11,874 bases of DNA from NCBI GenBank assembly GCA_049585815.1, contig JBAVAR010000117.1, positions 1 to 11,874 on the forward strand. Direction: 5' to 3'. Shown one piece after another: positions 1 to 6,661 of the stretch; position 1 is the stretch's first letter; each line of letters starts with the position of its first letter. Origin of the DNA: DATLSM01 sp049585815 (lineage in GTDB: Bacteria > Actinomycetota > Thermoleophilia > Solirubrobacterales > 70-9). The position numbers were made by a program, and so were the translations under genes. The notes beneath the pieces are model-generated. The model saw only the letters and a program-made list of their open reading frames with translations, was not told where the DNA came from and did not search any database.

Positions 1-224
1 GAACGAAAGCCGCCGCCCAGCGATTGCAAGAAACCGGCGTCGCCCAGGAGGCGGGCAGCTCGGCGGGCGCAGGCGCTGCGCCGAGCGAGGAGCCAGCGCA
101 GCCACGCGGGACTGCGATGCCCCAGGAGGCGGACGGCGGAGGCACGCCAAGCGCCGGGGAGAAACCGCCGCGACCGACGCCTGAGCCACCGGGGGCTAAG
201 CCCGAGAAGGGAGCGAAGTCATGA
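1..224 (+). CDS. 3' end of an unidentified transfer-operon gene (partial)
   Basis: The frame is open from the window edge (first full codon at position 3) to a TGA at 222-224, so this is the C-terminal tail of a protein that starts upstream. The 74 visible residues are rich in Ala, Pro, Glu and Gly, with no hydrophobic stretch, and look like a disordered tail (for example KPPRPTPEPPGAKPEKGAKS). An internal ATG at 24 is possible but has no clear ribosome binding site. The stop overlaps the ATG of the next gene by four bases (ATGA), which points to one operon and coupled translation. In similar actinobacterial loci the gene before the SCO6880-family gene is often a VirB6/TrbL-like membrane protein with a disordered tail. 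That identity is a guess from position only, because no membrane part is visible here. Confidence 0.6.
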   Translation, partial: TKAAAQRLQETGVAQEAGSSAGAGAAPSEEPAQPRGTAMPQEADGGGTPSAGEKPPRPTPEPPGAKPEKGAKS

Positions 225-1717
225 GCGCGCGGCGCTATCGCTTCGGTCCCCTCGAGCAGCGCGCCGTGGTCGGCCCGCTGCGGGCAGGCCAGGTGGTGAT
301 CGTCGCCGCCGGTGCCCTGATCGGGCTAGGGGCGCTCTACGCGATGCGAAGCGCCGTCGGTCTGATCGTCGGGGTGCTGGCGCTGTGCATCGCTGTCGCC
401 GCGATCTGCGTGCCGTTCGAGGGCCGCACGGCGGAGGAGTGGGCGCCGGTCCTCGGGCGCTGGGCGCAACGGCGCCGACGCGCCGAGCGCGGACATCGCT
501 CGGCCGCGCCGACCGGAGGCACTCGCCTCGGCGACGAGAACGAGGCGCAGCACGAGACCTCGCTGCCGCCAGAGCTGACGGGGGTCGAGCTGCTCGCGGT
601 GCCCTACGGCTCCGAGGAGGTCGGCGTGATCGAGGACCGCCGTGACGGCACCTTCACCGCGGCGCTGGCGGTGAGAGCGGGAGCCTTTGCGATGCGCGAC
701 GGCGCTGAGCAGGAGCGAGCGCTCGACGCCTGGGGCGCGGTGCTGGCGAGCTGTGCCCGCGACGGTAGCCCGATCCGCCGCCTCCAGTGGCTTGAGCAGA
801 CGGTCCCGGGCCAGGGTGACGAGCTGGCCGCGCACTTTCAGTCCCAGCGCGACCGTGCCGTGCCGCTCGACTCCGAGGTGGTCCGCTCCTACATCGAGCT
901 GGTCGAGTCGGCCGCCCCGCAGACGACAGAGCACGAGGTCCTGATCGCCTTGCAGATCGACCAACGCCGCGGCGCCCGCGAGCTGCGCCGACTCGGCGGC
1001 GGCGTAGAGGCGGCCTGCGAGTTGCTGCTGCGCGAGGCTGAGAGCCTCGCCGAGCGTTTGACGATCGCCGAGGTCTCGGTCTCCGGTCTCTTGCGCCCGC
1101 GCCAGTATGCGGCGCTGATCCGCGACGCCTTCGACCCGTTCGGCCGCCAGGCGCGCGCCCGCGCGAGCCTGGGGCAAGACGGGCGCGAGGGGGTCGAGCC
1201 AGCGCTGATGGGTCCGCTGGCCGACGAGGCGAGCTGGTCCACCTATCGCACCGACTCCGCCTTCCACGCGACCTACTGGATTGCCTCGTGGCCGCGCTCG
1301 GACGTCGGGCCGATGTTCATGGCGCCGCTCTTGATGCAGACGAGCGCCCTACGGACGGTGGCGGTGACGATCGAGCCAGTCCCCTACTCGCTGGCGATGC
1401 GGCGCGCCGAGGCGGCGCAGACCGCCGAGGTCGCGGAGGAAATAAACCGCAACCGCCAGGGCTTCATGTCCACCGCGCGAATCCGCCGGCGCCAGCAGGC
1501 GGCCTCGCGGCGAGAGGAGGAGCTGGCCGACGGGCACGCGGAGATGCGCTGGGCGGGGTACGTGCGGACCTCGGCGCGCTCGCCGGAGGAACTGGAGCGG
1601 GCCGAGTCAGAGGTCGAGCACGCGGCGCAGCTCGCCCGCCTCGGCCTGCAACGCCTCTACGGCGAGCAGGACACCGGCTTTCCCTTCACCCTGCCGCTCT
1701 GCCGGGGGCTGCGGTGA
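221..1717 (+). CDS. SCO6880-family type IV secretion protein (PrgI/VirB4 N-terminal-like)
   Basis: The 498-residue product is a membrane component of actinobacterial conjugation machinery. It opens with RRYRFGPLEQR, followed by two predicted membrane helices at about residues 23-42 and 45-64. The phrase FEGRTAEEWAPVLGRW at 66-81 then follows; I recognise this order as the SCO6880 family. The rest is a soluble, helix-rich domain ending in FPFTLPLCRGLR, resembling the end of the VirB4 N-terminal domain. The likely role is to anchor the separate ATPase encoded next to the membrane channel, so the pair does the work of one PrgI-VirB4 unit. The ATG overlaps the previous stop, and its own TGA overlaps the next GTG. 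The length fits the family. The family call is firm; the split-VirB4 reading is inference from domain order. Confidence 0.88.
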   Translation: MSARRYRFGPLEQRAVVGPLRAGQVVIVAAGALIGLGALYAMRSAVGLIVGVLALCIAVAAICVPFEGRTAEEWAPVLGRWAQRRRRAERGHRSAAPTGGTRLGDENEAQHETSLPPELTGVELLAVPYGSEEVGVIEDRRDGTFTAALAVRAGAFAMRDGAEQERALDAWGAVLASCARDGSPIRRLQWLEQTVPGQGDELAAHFQSQRDRAVPLDSEVVRSYIELVESAAPQTTEHEVLIALQIDQRRGARELRRLGGGVEAACELLLREAESLAERLTIAEVSVSGLLRPRQYAALIRDAFDPFGRQARARASLGQDGREGVEPALMGPLADEASWSTYRTDSAFHATYWIASWPRSDVGPMFMAPLLMQTSALRTVAVTIEPVPYSLAMRRAEAAQTAEVAEEINRNRQGFMSTARIRRRQQAASRREEELADGHAEMRWAGYVRTSARSPEELERAESEVEHAAQLARLGLQRLYGEQDTGFPFTLPLCRGLR

Positions 1718-2989
1718 GAGGGCGGCCAGGAGAGCGGCCAGGGCACGGCGGCACGACCGCTCACTTCCAGTCCGTCTATCCCTTCCTCGGGCAGGGCGGC
1801 CTCGGGGCGCCCGGCACCTACATCGGCCGCCACGCCTACGGCGGCGCCTGGATGTATGACCCGTGGGTGCTCTACCCGGCCCACCTGCCGGGTCCGAACA
1901 TGCTGATGCTCGGCGGCCTCTCCTCGCGCAAGTCGAGCCTCGTCAAGACCTACATCTACCGCCAGGCCGTCTTCGGACGACAGGCGTGGGTGCTCGACAT
2001 CAAGGGCGAGTATTGGCCGCTGGCGAATGCGCTGGGGGTCCGGCCGATCACCCTCGCACCGGGCGGCGAGGTGCGGCTGAATCCGCTCAGCCCGCGGCGC
2101 GGCCGCGAGGGACCGCTGAGCCTCCTGCGATCGGTGGCCCAAGCCGCGCTGCGGCGCGAGCTGAGCCCGGAGGAGGACGCCGGGCTGCGGGTAGCTCTGG
2201 AGACGGTAGACGAGGAATCCGGTTCTGCCGAGCCGACGCTGCCGATGGTCGTCGACGCGCTGCTCCATCCCCGCGAGGCGATGGTGCAGGGCGTCTCGGC
2301 GACGAGCCGGGAGGACTTCGCAGAGGCAAATCGCTCCTCTGCGTTGGCCCTGCAGCGTCTCTGCGCCGGCGACCTGCGCGGCATGTTCGACGGGCCGACG
2401 AGCGAGGGTCTCGACCTCGACGCGCCCTTGGTGGTGCTCGACCTGAGCGCCGTCCGCGACTCGGCGGCGCTTGGGATTTTGATGACCTGTGCCGCTGCTT
2501 GGCAGCAGGCGATCCTCTTGGAGCGGAAGCTCGCTGCCGAGCAGCGGGGCGAGGAGAGCCCGAAGCTGATCTCGGTGGTCGAGGAGGGCTGGCGTGTGAC
2601 CAGCCACATCGGCGTCGCCGAGTGGCTGCAGGCCAGCTTCAAGCTCTGCCGCGCCCTCGGCGTGCAGAACATCGTCGTCGTCCACCGCCTCACCGACCTC
2701 GGCGCCTCCGGCGATGCCGGCTCGCGCGAGGCGCGCATTGCCGAGGGGCTGATCGGCGATGCCGATACGAAAGGTGATCTACCGCCAGCCCCACGACCAG
2801 CAAGAGCTTCTGCGCTCGCGCCTCGGGCTGAGCCGCACCGAGGCGGAGCTGACGACGACGCTGCGCCTCGGCGAGGCACTGTGGATGGTCGGGCGGCGCT
2901 CGTTCCTCGTTCAGCACCGCGTCTCGCAGGTAGAGCGCGAGGTGGTCTACACCGACTGGCGCATGGTCGAGCACCGGGAGGCAGCGTGA
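1714..2989 (+). CDS. VirB4-like conjugation ATPase, frameshifted near its C-terminus
   Basis: This is the ATPase half of a split VirB4 system, expected at the cytoplasmic base of the secretion channel. Starting at the GTG that overlaps the previous stop (GTGA), it reads TTAHFQSVYPFLGQGG, then YDPWVLYPAHLPGPNMLMLG and a P-loop-like GGLSSRKSS at residues 67-75. It continues with AWVLDIKGEYWPLANALGV and a Walker B-like LISVVEEGW around residue 290. The Walker A lysine (K73) is present, but the glycine before it is Arg, and the Walker B Asp is Glu. Near 2770 the frame breaks. The expected C-terminus (TKVIYRQPHDQQELL through SFLVQHRVSQVERE to DWRMVEHREAA) lies in the next frame and ends at 2989. 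Correcting one base gives about 424 residues, a sensible length. As written, the frame instead runs on into the coupling protein gene. The family is clear; whether the shift is real is unknown. Confidence 0.85.
2770..2774 (+). other. One-base frameshift site in the VirB4-like gene
   Basis: The run AAAGG holds one base too many. Removing either an A or a G restores Asp-Thr-Lys-Val and joins the upstream ATPase frame to the family-typical C-terminus that ends at 2989. Before this point the first frame encodes recognisable ATPase. After it, that frame encodes a low-complexity Pro/Ala/Arg-rich stretch, while the shifted frame encodes well-formed protein. A sequencing or assembly error and a true mutation are both possible. 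The run does not match a standard slippery heptamer. Confidence 0.85.
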
Positions 2990-4680
2990 GCGGCGAGGAG
3001 CGCCAGCTCTATCTAGGGCTGGCCGCAATCGCCGCGACGTTGCTGGCGACGATCTGGCTGAGCGGCGCGCTCGCCGGATTGGCCTTCGGCGGGGGCTGGA
3101 CGCCGATCGGCTTGAGCGAACTGCTGATGACGACGTTGAACCTGCCCTCGCACCTGGGCGAACCGCGGGCGGCGTGGCCGCGTGGCGCGCAGTCATCGCT
3201 GCCCAGAGCGCCCGGCTTCTACGCAAGCGTCGCCGTCGTCCTTGCCGGCCTCTGCGGCATCGCCGTGGTCGGACACCGTTTCCTCGAGCTAGACGAGCTG
3301 CTCGCCCTCGGCCGCGGTCGGCGGCGAGCGCCGAGCGCGCGCTGGGCGAGCCGTCACGACCTGGCGCCACTGAAGGTGCCCGCGCCGCAGCGGCGTCGGC
3401 TGACGCTCGGCTGGAGCGGGCGAGCGCTGCTCGCCGCCCAGGAGCGTCAGTCGGTGATCGCCTTCGCGCCGACCGAAAGCCACAAGACGACCGGGCTGGC
3501 GATTCCCGCCCTGCTGGAGTGGCAAGGGCCGGTCCTGGCGACTTCGATCAAGAGCGACCTGCTGATCGACACCGTTGCTCGTCGGCAGAAACTCGGCGAG
3601 GTGATGATCTTCGACCCTGCGCTAGTGACGGGGCTCGAGCCAGCACGGGCGACGCCGCTGTGGGGCGCCGGAACCTGGCGCGGGGCGATGCGGGTCGCGC
3701 ACTGGCTCGCGGCCGCCGCTCGTACCGGCGCCGGTGGCTTGCAGGACGCCGACTTTTGGTACGCGGCCGCGGAGAAGCTTTTGGCGCCGCTGCTATTTGC
3801 CGCCGCTTCCAGCGGGCGCACGATGGCCGCCGTTGTGTGCTGGCTCGACGAAGGGCCCGACGTCAACGACGCCCACATCGAGGAGCTGCTGAGCGAGACG
3901 GGCGGGGCCGCGGCGCTGCGCGCCTGGCAGGCGACGCAGAACCGCGAGGAGCGCCAGCGAAGCTCCGTCTACACGACCGCCGAGATGATCGTCGGCGCCT
4001 TCGCCGACCCGCGAGTCGCGGAGGAGACGAAGGGCGCCGACTACAGCCCGGCCGCGCTACTCGATGGCCGCGCCAACACGCTCTACCTCTGCGCGCCGTT
4101 GCACGAGCAGGAGCGCCTGCGGACGGTCTTCTCGATGCTCGTGCAGGAGCTACTCGCCGTCGTCTATGAGACCGTCGCCGCGACCGGCAAGCCGCTCGAC
4201 CCTCCCCTCCTTCTGCTCCTGGACGAGTGCGCGAACATCGCGCCGATCCCGAACCTGGCGGAGATCGCCTCGACCGGCGCGGGACAGGGAGTGCAGCTGC
4301 TGAGTGTCTTTCACGACATGGCCCAGGTCAGCTCTCGCTATGGGCGGCGGGCCTCGACCATCGTCAACAACCACCGCGCCAAGGTATTCGGCAGCGGGAT
4401 TTCCGACCCCGAAACGCTTTCCTATGTCTCACGGGTCATAGGGGTCGGCGAGTTTGCGCAGAGTTCCCGAAGTACGGGTGAGAAGGGACGGCGCTCGGAG
4501 ACCGAGGGCGATACCTATCGCGACCTGGCCCCCGCCAACGTCGTCCGCGAGCGCAACCCGGGTACCGGCCTCCTCATCTACGGGCACCTGCCGCCGGCAA
4601 AGATCAAGCTGCGGCCCTGGTACGCGGACCCGAAGCTGCGAAAACTGCGCGACGGCTCGGATGCGGAGGGAGTCGAATGA
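2986..4680 (+). CDS. TraG/VirD4-type type IV coupling protein
   Basis: The 564-residue product is the coupling ATPase that brings substrate DNA or protein to the conjugation channel. The GTG start overlaps the end of the restored ATPase gene (GTGA). The N-terminus has two predicted membrane helices, at about residues 8-34 and 76-97. The P-loop is APTESHKTTG at 161-170, with the catalytic-type Lys at 167. The phrase LLEWQGPVLATSIKSDLL follows, as in TraG proteins. Walker B is LLLLLDECANIAPIPNLAEI with Asp413 and Glu414. A downstream stretch, GQGVQLLSVFHDMAQVSSRY, fits the motif region of these ATPases that contains a conserved Gln. His replaces Gly just before the P-loop Lys, and Ala replaces the first Gly. 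The length is normal. The family call is strong; the substrate is unknown. Confidence 0.9.
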   Translation: MSGEERQLYLGLAAIAATLLATIWLSGALAGLAFGGGWTPIGLSELLMTTLNLPSHLGEPRAAWPRGAQSSLPRAPGFYASVAVVLAGLCGIAVVGHRFLELDELLALGRGRRRAPSARWASRHDLAPLKVPAPQRRRLTLGWSGRALLAAQERQSVIAFAPTESHKTTGLAIPALLEWQGPVLATSIKSDLLIDTVARRQKLGEVMIFDPALVTGLEPARATPLWGAGTWRGAMRVAHWLAAAARTGAGGLQDADFWYAAAEKLLAPLLFAAASSGRTMAAVVCWLDEGPDVNDAHIEELLSETGGAAALRAWQATQNREERQRSSVYTTAEMIVGAFADPRVAEETKGADYSPAALLDGRANTLYLCAPLHEQERLRTVFSMLVQELLAVVYETVAATGKPLDPPLLLLLDECANIAPIPNLAEIASTGAGQGVQLLSVFHDMAQVSSRYGRRASTIVNNHRAKVFGSGISDPETLSYVSRVIGVGEFAQSSRSTGEKGRRSETEGDTYRDLAPANVVRERNPGTGLLIYGHLPPAKIKLRPWYADPKLRKLRDGSDAEGVE

Positions 4681-4883
4681 TGAGGGATGCGGCCGCGCCT
4701 GGAAGGCAGGAGCCGGTTGCGGTCCCGCTCCGCGGGCTGAATGGACTGGACGAGGAGCCGCAGAGCGCCTGGGCCCCTGAGGAGACGGTGCCGCTGCGGG
4801 TCGCCGCCGAGCAAGTCGAGGCGGAGGAACGAGCGGATCGTCTGCGGCTCGTCACTGGGCGACGCCGAGCGCGCCGCCGCTAG
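4677..4883 (+). CDS. Small charged orphan protein at the end of the transfer operon
   Basis: The ATG overlaps the coupling protein stop as ATGA, the same junction style as the genes before it, which is the main reason to accept this ORF. The 68-residue product is hydrophilic, with an acidic middle (EEPQSAWAPEETVPL) and a very basic end (GRRRARRR). No membrane segment or known domain is visible. Two Met codons stand side by side at the start, so it may begin at 4677 or 4680. Many elements of this kind carry a short hydrophilic gene after the coupling protein gene, but I cannot name this one. The basic tail could bind nucleic acid; that is speculation from composition. Confidence 0.6.
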   Translation: MMRDAAAPGRQEPVAVPLRGLNGLDEEPQSAWAPEETVPLRVAAEQVEAEERADRLRLVTGRRRARRR

Positions 4884-4966
4884 CTAGGGGCACGCGGCGA
4901 AAGCATCAGGGACCTCGCCGAGCATCCGCGCCGCTACTCTGCGGTGGGCAATGTGGGCGTCGAGGT

Positions 4967-4972
4967 GAGGAG
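4967..4972 (+). promoter_or_regulatory. Ribosome binding site that selects a TTG start
   Basis: GAGGAG lies nine bases before the TTG at 4982. The frame is open further upstream, but no ATG or GTG sits in frame close by. The paralogue on the other strand begins MADWNAL, matching a start here that gives MASWPQL. Together these fix the start at TTG. Confidence 0.65.
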
Positions 4973-4981
4973 CGTGAGATT

Positions 4982-5386
4982 TTGGCGAGCTGGCCGCAGC
5001 TGAAGCAGTACATCGAGGACAACTATGTCGTCCGCCGGGACGTGGGAGAGGGACTGCAACTGGAGTTTGGCAGCGACCAAGAGGATGGCCGCACGCAGAT
5101 GGTGTTCGTCACCCATCTCCAGCGCGAAGGGGGCGAAGATTGGGTCTCGATCGAATCACCGGTCGGCAAGGCTGACGAGATCGACCTCGCGCGGGCGCTC
5201 GCCGCGGCCGGAGACGTCGTTTGCGGCGGATTGGCGTCGTGGGCCGTCGACCCGACGCTTCTCGTCATGAAGCACGGGATCCCGATCGGGAATCTCGACA
5301 GCAACGAGTTCGAGGTTCCGATTCAGTTCCTGGCCGGAACAGCGGACCGGCTGGAGAAAATGTTGACCGGTGAGGACCGGCTCTAA
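4982..5386 (+). CDS. Conserved 134-residue protein, likely YbjN/type III chaperone-like fold
   Basis: The start is TTG, supported by a GAGGAG site and by alignment with the paralogue at 6662-7054 (minus strand). Both share a W-x2-L-x2-YI start, RTQ followed by hydrophobic residues, a (D/E)W(V/A)(S/V)I phrase, VVCGGLA versus VVGGLAL, and an LD-x2-EFE-x-P end. The apparent order is a helix (residues 3-15), three strands, a helix (about 68-80), two strands and a final helix (about 110-128). That matches the layout of YbjN and class I type III secretion chaperones, small dimeric proteins that bind partner proteins. The fold is inferred by eye and the function is unknown. There is no signal peptide or membrane segment. 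The gene is convergent with the 97-residue gene, with only ten bases between their stops. Confidence 0.72.
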   Translation: MASWPQLKQYIEDNYVVRRDVGEGLQLEFGSDQEDGRTQMVFVTHLQREGGEDWVSIESPVGKADEIDLARALAAAGDVVCGGLASWAVDPTLLVMKHGIPIGNLDSNEFEVPIQFLAGTADRLEKMLTGEDRL

Positions 5387-5396
5387 GGACGCTCTT

Positions 5397-5690
5397 CTAG
5401 CAGTCGGGATCAAGGTCGGCCATGTTGCAAGCGATCCACTCGAACTCGCCGTTGACCAGCGGCACCTCGTCGGTGTAACGGGCCGTCCAGACCCAGCGCT
5501 CCCAGCGGGTGAAGCCGCCGTGGCGTGAAGCGCTGATCCGCTCCGTGGGCGTCATCCGCTTTAGCACCGAGACGAAGCTGTCGATCAAGCGTTCCGTCTC
5601 GCGGGTATCACGGCCCTGCAGCCCCTTGTAGGTAAGGTGCCGCTCGCCGCTCTCGATCTCTCTGATCAGGGTGTCCAGCGTGTGCGTCAT
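5397..5690 (-). CDS. Orphan 97-residue protein
   Basis: The frame stays open upstream, but the ATG at 5690 is preceded at six bases by a strong AAGGAGA, so I start the gene there. The product (MTHTLDTLIREIESGERHL...) has a helical, charged first half and a Trp-rich second half (FTRWERWVWTARYTDEVPLV, EFEWIACNMADLDPDC). There is no signal peptide, membrane segment or recognisable domain. Cys is the last residue, and the end is acidic. It is the last of five minus-strand genes but is separated from the PH-domain gene by about 390 bases, so it probably has its own promoter. A large hairpin lies about 23-108 bases upstream of the start codon. The function is unknown. Confidence 0.65.
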   Translation of the reverse strand: MTHTLDTLIREIESGERHLTYKGLQGRDTRETERLIDSFVSVLKRMTPTERISASRHGGFTRWERWVWTARYTDEVPLVNGEFEWIACNMADLDPDC

Positions 5691-5695
5691 CTCAA

Positions 5696-5702
5696 TCTCC
5701 TT
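5696..5702 (-). promoter_or_regulatory. Strong ribosome binding site for the 97-residue gene
   Basis: On the minus strand this reads AAGGAGA, with six bases between AGGAG and the ATG at 5688-5690. It argues against the longer reading frame that begins at 5915, whose extra 75 residues are Pro/Ala/Arg-rich and run through a strong hairpin. Confidence 0.7.
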
Positions 5703-5712
5703 CGCTCTGGCT

Positions 5713-5798
5713 CCGCCCGCTGCGGGAGCCGGTGCCCGTCCCCTGCACGCCGCGGGCGTGCAAAATCGAGGGCACGTGGTCGGCTCCCGCAGAGGCGG
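5713..5798. repeat. Long nested hairpin upstream of the 97-residue gene
   Basis: Four pairs of arms are nested around one centre. TGCGGGAGCCG (5721-5731) pairs perfectly with CGGCTCCCGCA (5781-5791). GTGCCC (5732-5737) pairs with GGGCAC (5770-5775). GCACGCC (5745-5751) pairs with GGCGTGC (5755-5761) across a GCG loop. An outer CCGCC (5713-5717) pairs with GGCGG (5794-5798). That gives 29 pairs in about 86 bases, broken by short internal loops. No T-run follows on either strand, so it does not look like a simple terminator. It may be a 5' leader structure of the minus-strand gene, a small RNA, or a mobile repeat. Confidence 0.75.
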
Positions 5799-5928
5799 CC
5801 TGGCCGACGTGCGCGCCTGAGCGATCACACGCGGGGGCTCGCCGCAGAGGCTCAGATCGGCTCTGATCGCCTCGCTTTTCGGGCAAAGCGTGCATTCACT
5901 TCTGTTGTCCAGCAAAGGAGAGATTTGC

Positions 5929-5970
5929 TTCGGGCGAGCGAGCCTGGATTTCGGGCGAGCGAGCCGGGAT
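5929..5970. repeat. Two-copy 21-base tandem repeat
   Basis: The unit TTCGGGCGAGCGAGCCTGGA plus a final T (5929-5949) is followed directly by a second copy (5950-5970) that differs at one base (T to G at 5966). A shorter partial match, TTCGGGCAAAGCG, lies about 50 bases upstream near 5878. It could be a protein binding site pair or a replication-slippage duplication. Nothing shows which. Confidence 0.7.
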
Positions 5971-6083
5971 AGATCTAAGGGCCGCTCACGCAGCTCCTAC
6001 GGAAGAGACGCCCCGGACAGTGGAAGCACCTCTTAGTGAGCCGAGTTTCTCAGGTCGCTATTGGTGGTTCAGGGCTCGTCCTA

Positions 6084-6557
6084 CTACGACAAAGCTTGGC
6101 CAGCCAACAGATCGATGACCGCGCACAAAGCCCGCGCGTCTTGCGGATTGTCAAAATCAACGCTGAAGAAATGATCAGGGTGGAATCGCCTCTGATCTCC
6201 ATCGGCATAGAGCTTGCTCGTGTGAGTATCAACCACCAACATGTACTTCACCGTTCCGCGCCCGAGATCGCGTGCCCCGATACTCGCCTCAGCAACCTCG
6301 CCAAGCGCAATCGGTGCCCAGTTCATCTTGCCCTTCTTCACGCGCAGCAAGCGCTGGTTTGTTACGACGAGAAGCTCGTTGATCCCATCGGCATGGGTAA
6401 TCGCCGCGACATCCTCCCCTTCTTGCAATAGCGCAGGGAGACCTGCTTGATTCTTTGCGAGAACCTTTTCCGTCCAGCGGCGAGACCTAGCCTCCTCCGC
6501 GATTATCGCCTTCGCTAGCTCGCCATCGACCACCGGCGTTGGGTTGAACAGGCCCAC
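6084..6557 (-). CDS. Bacterial PH-domain-like protein
   Basis: The 157-residue product starts at a GTG (VGLFNPTPVVDG), chosen because AGGAGG lies eight bases before it. An upstream in-frame start at 6596 falls inside a hairpin. An N-terminal helical part (about 11-46) leads to a beta-rich domain with the phrase ELLVVTNQRLLRVKKGKMNW at 61-80, then IALGEVAEASI and YMLVVDTHTSKLYADG. It closes with a helix, DARALCAVIDLLAG. The 'vTNqRLL' turn before a basic strand is typical of bacterial PH domains (PF14470 type). Such domains bind proteins or lipids at membranes or stress complexes; the partner here is unknown. No signal peptide is present. The gene follows the chaperone-fold-like gene on the same strand by about 100 bases with a hairpin between them, so co-transcription is likely. 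Confidence 0.8.
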   Translation of the reverse strand: MGLFNPTPVVDGELAKAIIAEEARSRRWTEKVLAKNQAGLPALLQEGEDVAAITHADGINELLVVTNQRLLRVKKGKMNWAPIALGEVAEASIGARDLGRGTVKYMLVVDTHTSKLYADGDQRRFHPDHFFSVDFDNPQDARALCAVIDLLAGQALS

Positions 6558-6565
6558 CCGACACA

Positions 6566-6571
6566 CCTCCT
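6566..6571 (-). promoter_or_regulatory. Ribosome binding site of the PH-domain gene
   Basis: The minus strand reads AGGAGG, eight bases before the GTG at 6555-6557. This near-perfect site decides the start over an upstream in-frame GTG at 6596. Confidence 0.75.
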
Positions 6572-6575
6572 TATT

Positions 6576-6599
6576 GCGGTGGGCCGTTTGGCCCACCGC
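6576..6599. repeat. Perfect 10-bp hairpin between two minus-strand genes
   Basis: GCGGTGGGCC (6576-6585) and GGCCCACCGC (6590-6599) are perfect reverse complements around a four-base loop. On the minus strand the structure ends five bases before the AGGAGG of the PH-domain gene and follows the stop of the previous gene by about 60 bases. No U-run follows, so it is unlikely to be a classic terminator. It may stabilise the message, tune translation or be an operator. Confidence 0.75.
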
Positions 6600-6661
6600 C
6601 GTCGCTTGATCCGAATGACCTACTTGGTCACACTCGTACCTCTCCCATGTTCACGACAACA

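Larger units (their letters stand above)
5691..6083. other. Gene-free stretch between two minus-strand genes
   Basis: These 393 bases carry no gene I would support. They hold the ribosome binding site and long hairpin of the 97-residue gene on the low side, and a two-copy 21-base tandem repeat at 5929-5970. I see no convincing promoter hexamers or intrinsic terminator. Frames that cross the region have skewed Arg/Pro/Ala content and no ribosome binding sites. Confidence 0.6.

Noticed and set aside
326..1267. Long minus-strand frame opposite the SCO6880-family gene
   Set aside because: It is a typical GC-rich mirror frame with Arg/Leu/Ala bias, opposite a confidently recognised gene.
2768..2776. 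Programmed ribosomal frameshift in the VirB4-like gene
   Set aside because: There is no slippery heptamer or clear stimulatory structure, and a +1 shift would be needed. A one-base error or mutation is simpler.
2768..2985. In-frame linker joining the ATPase and coupling protein as a designed fusion
   Set aside because: The linker is Pro/Ala/Arg-rich, while another frame of the same bases encodes the expected ATPase C-terminus, so it is out-of-frame translation.
5745..5766. Hairpin followed by AAAA read as an intrinsic terminator
   Set aside because: The run after the stem is A rather than T on the plus strand, and on the minus strand the T-run precedes the stem.
5691..5915. N-terminal extension of the 97-residue gene with several Cys (MLDNRSECTLCPKSE)
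   Set aside because: It crosses the long hairpin, has Pro/Ala/Arg-rich composition, and a strong ribosome binding site supports the internal ATG at 5690 instead.
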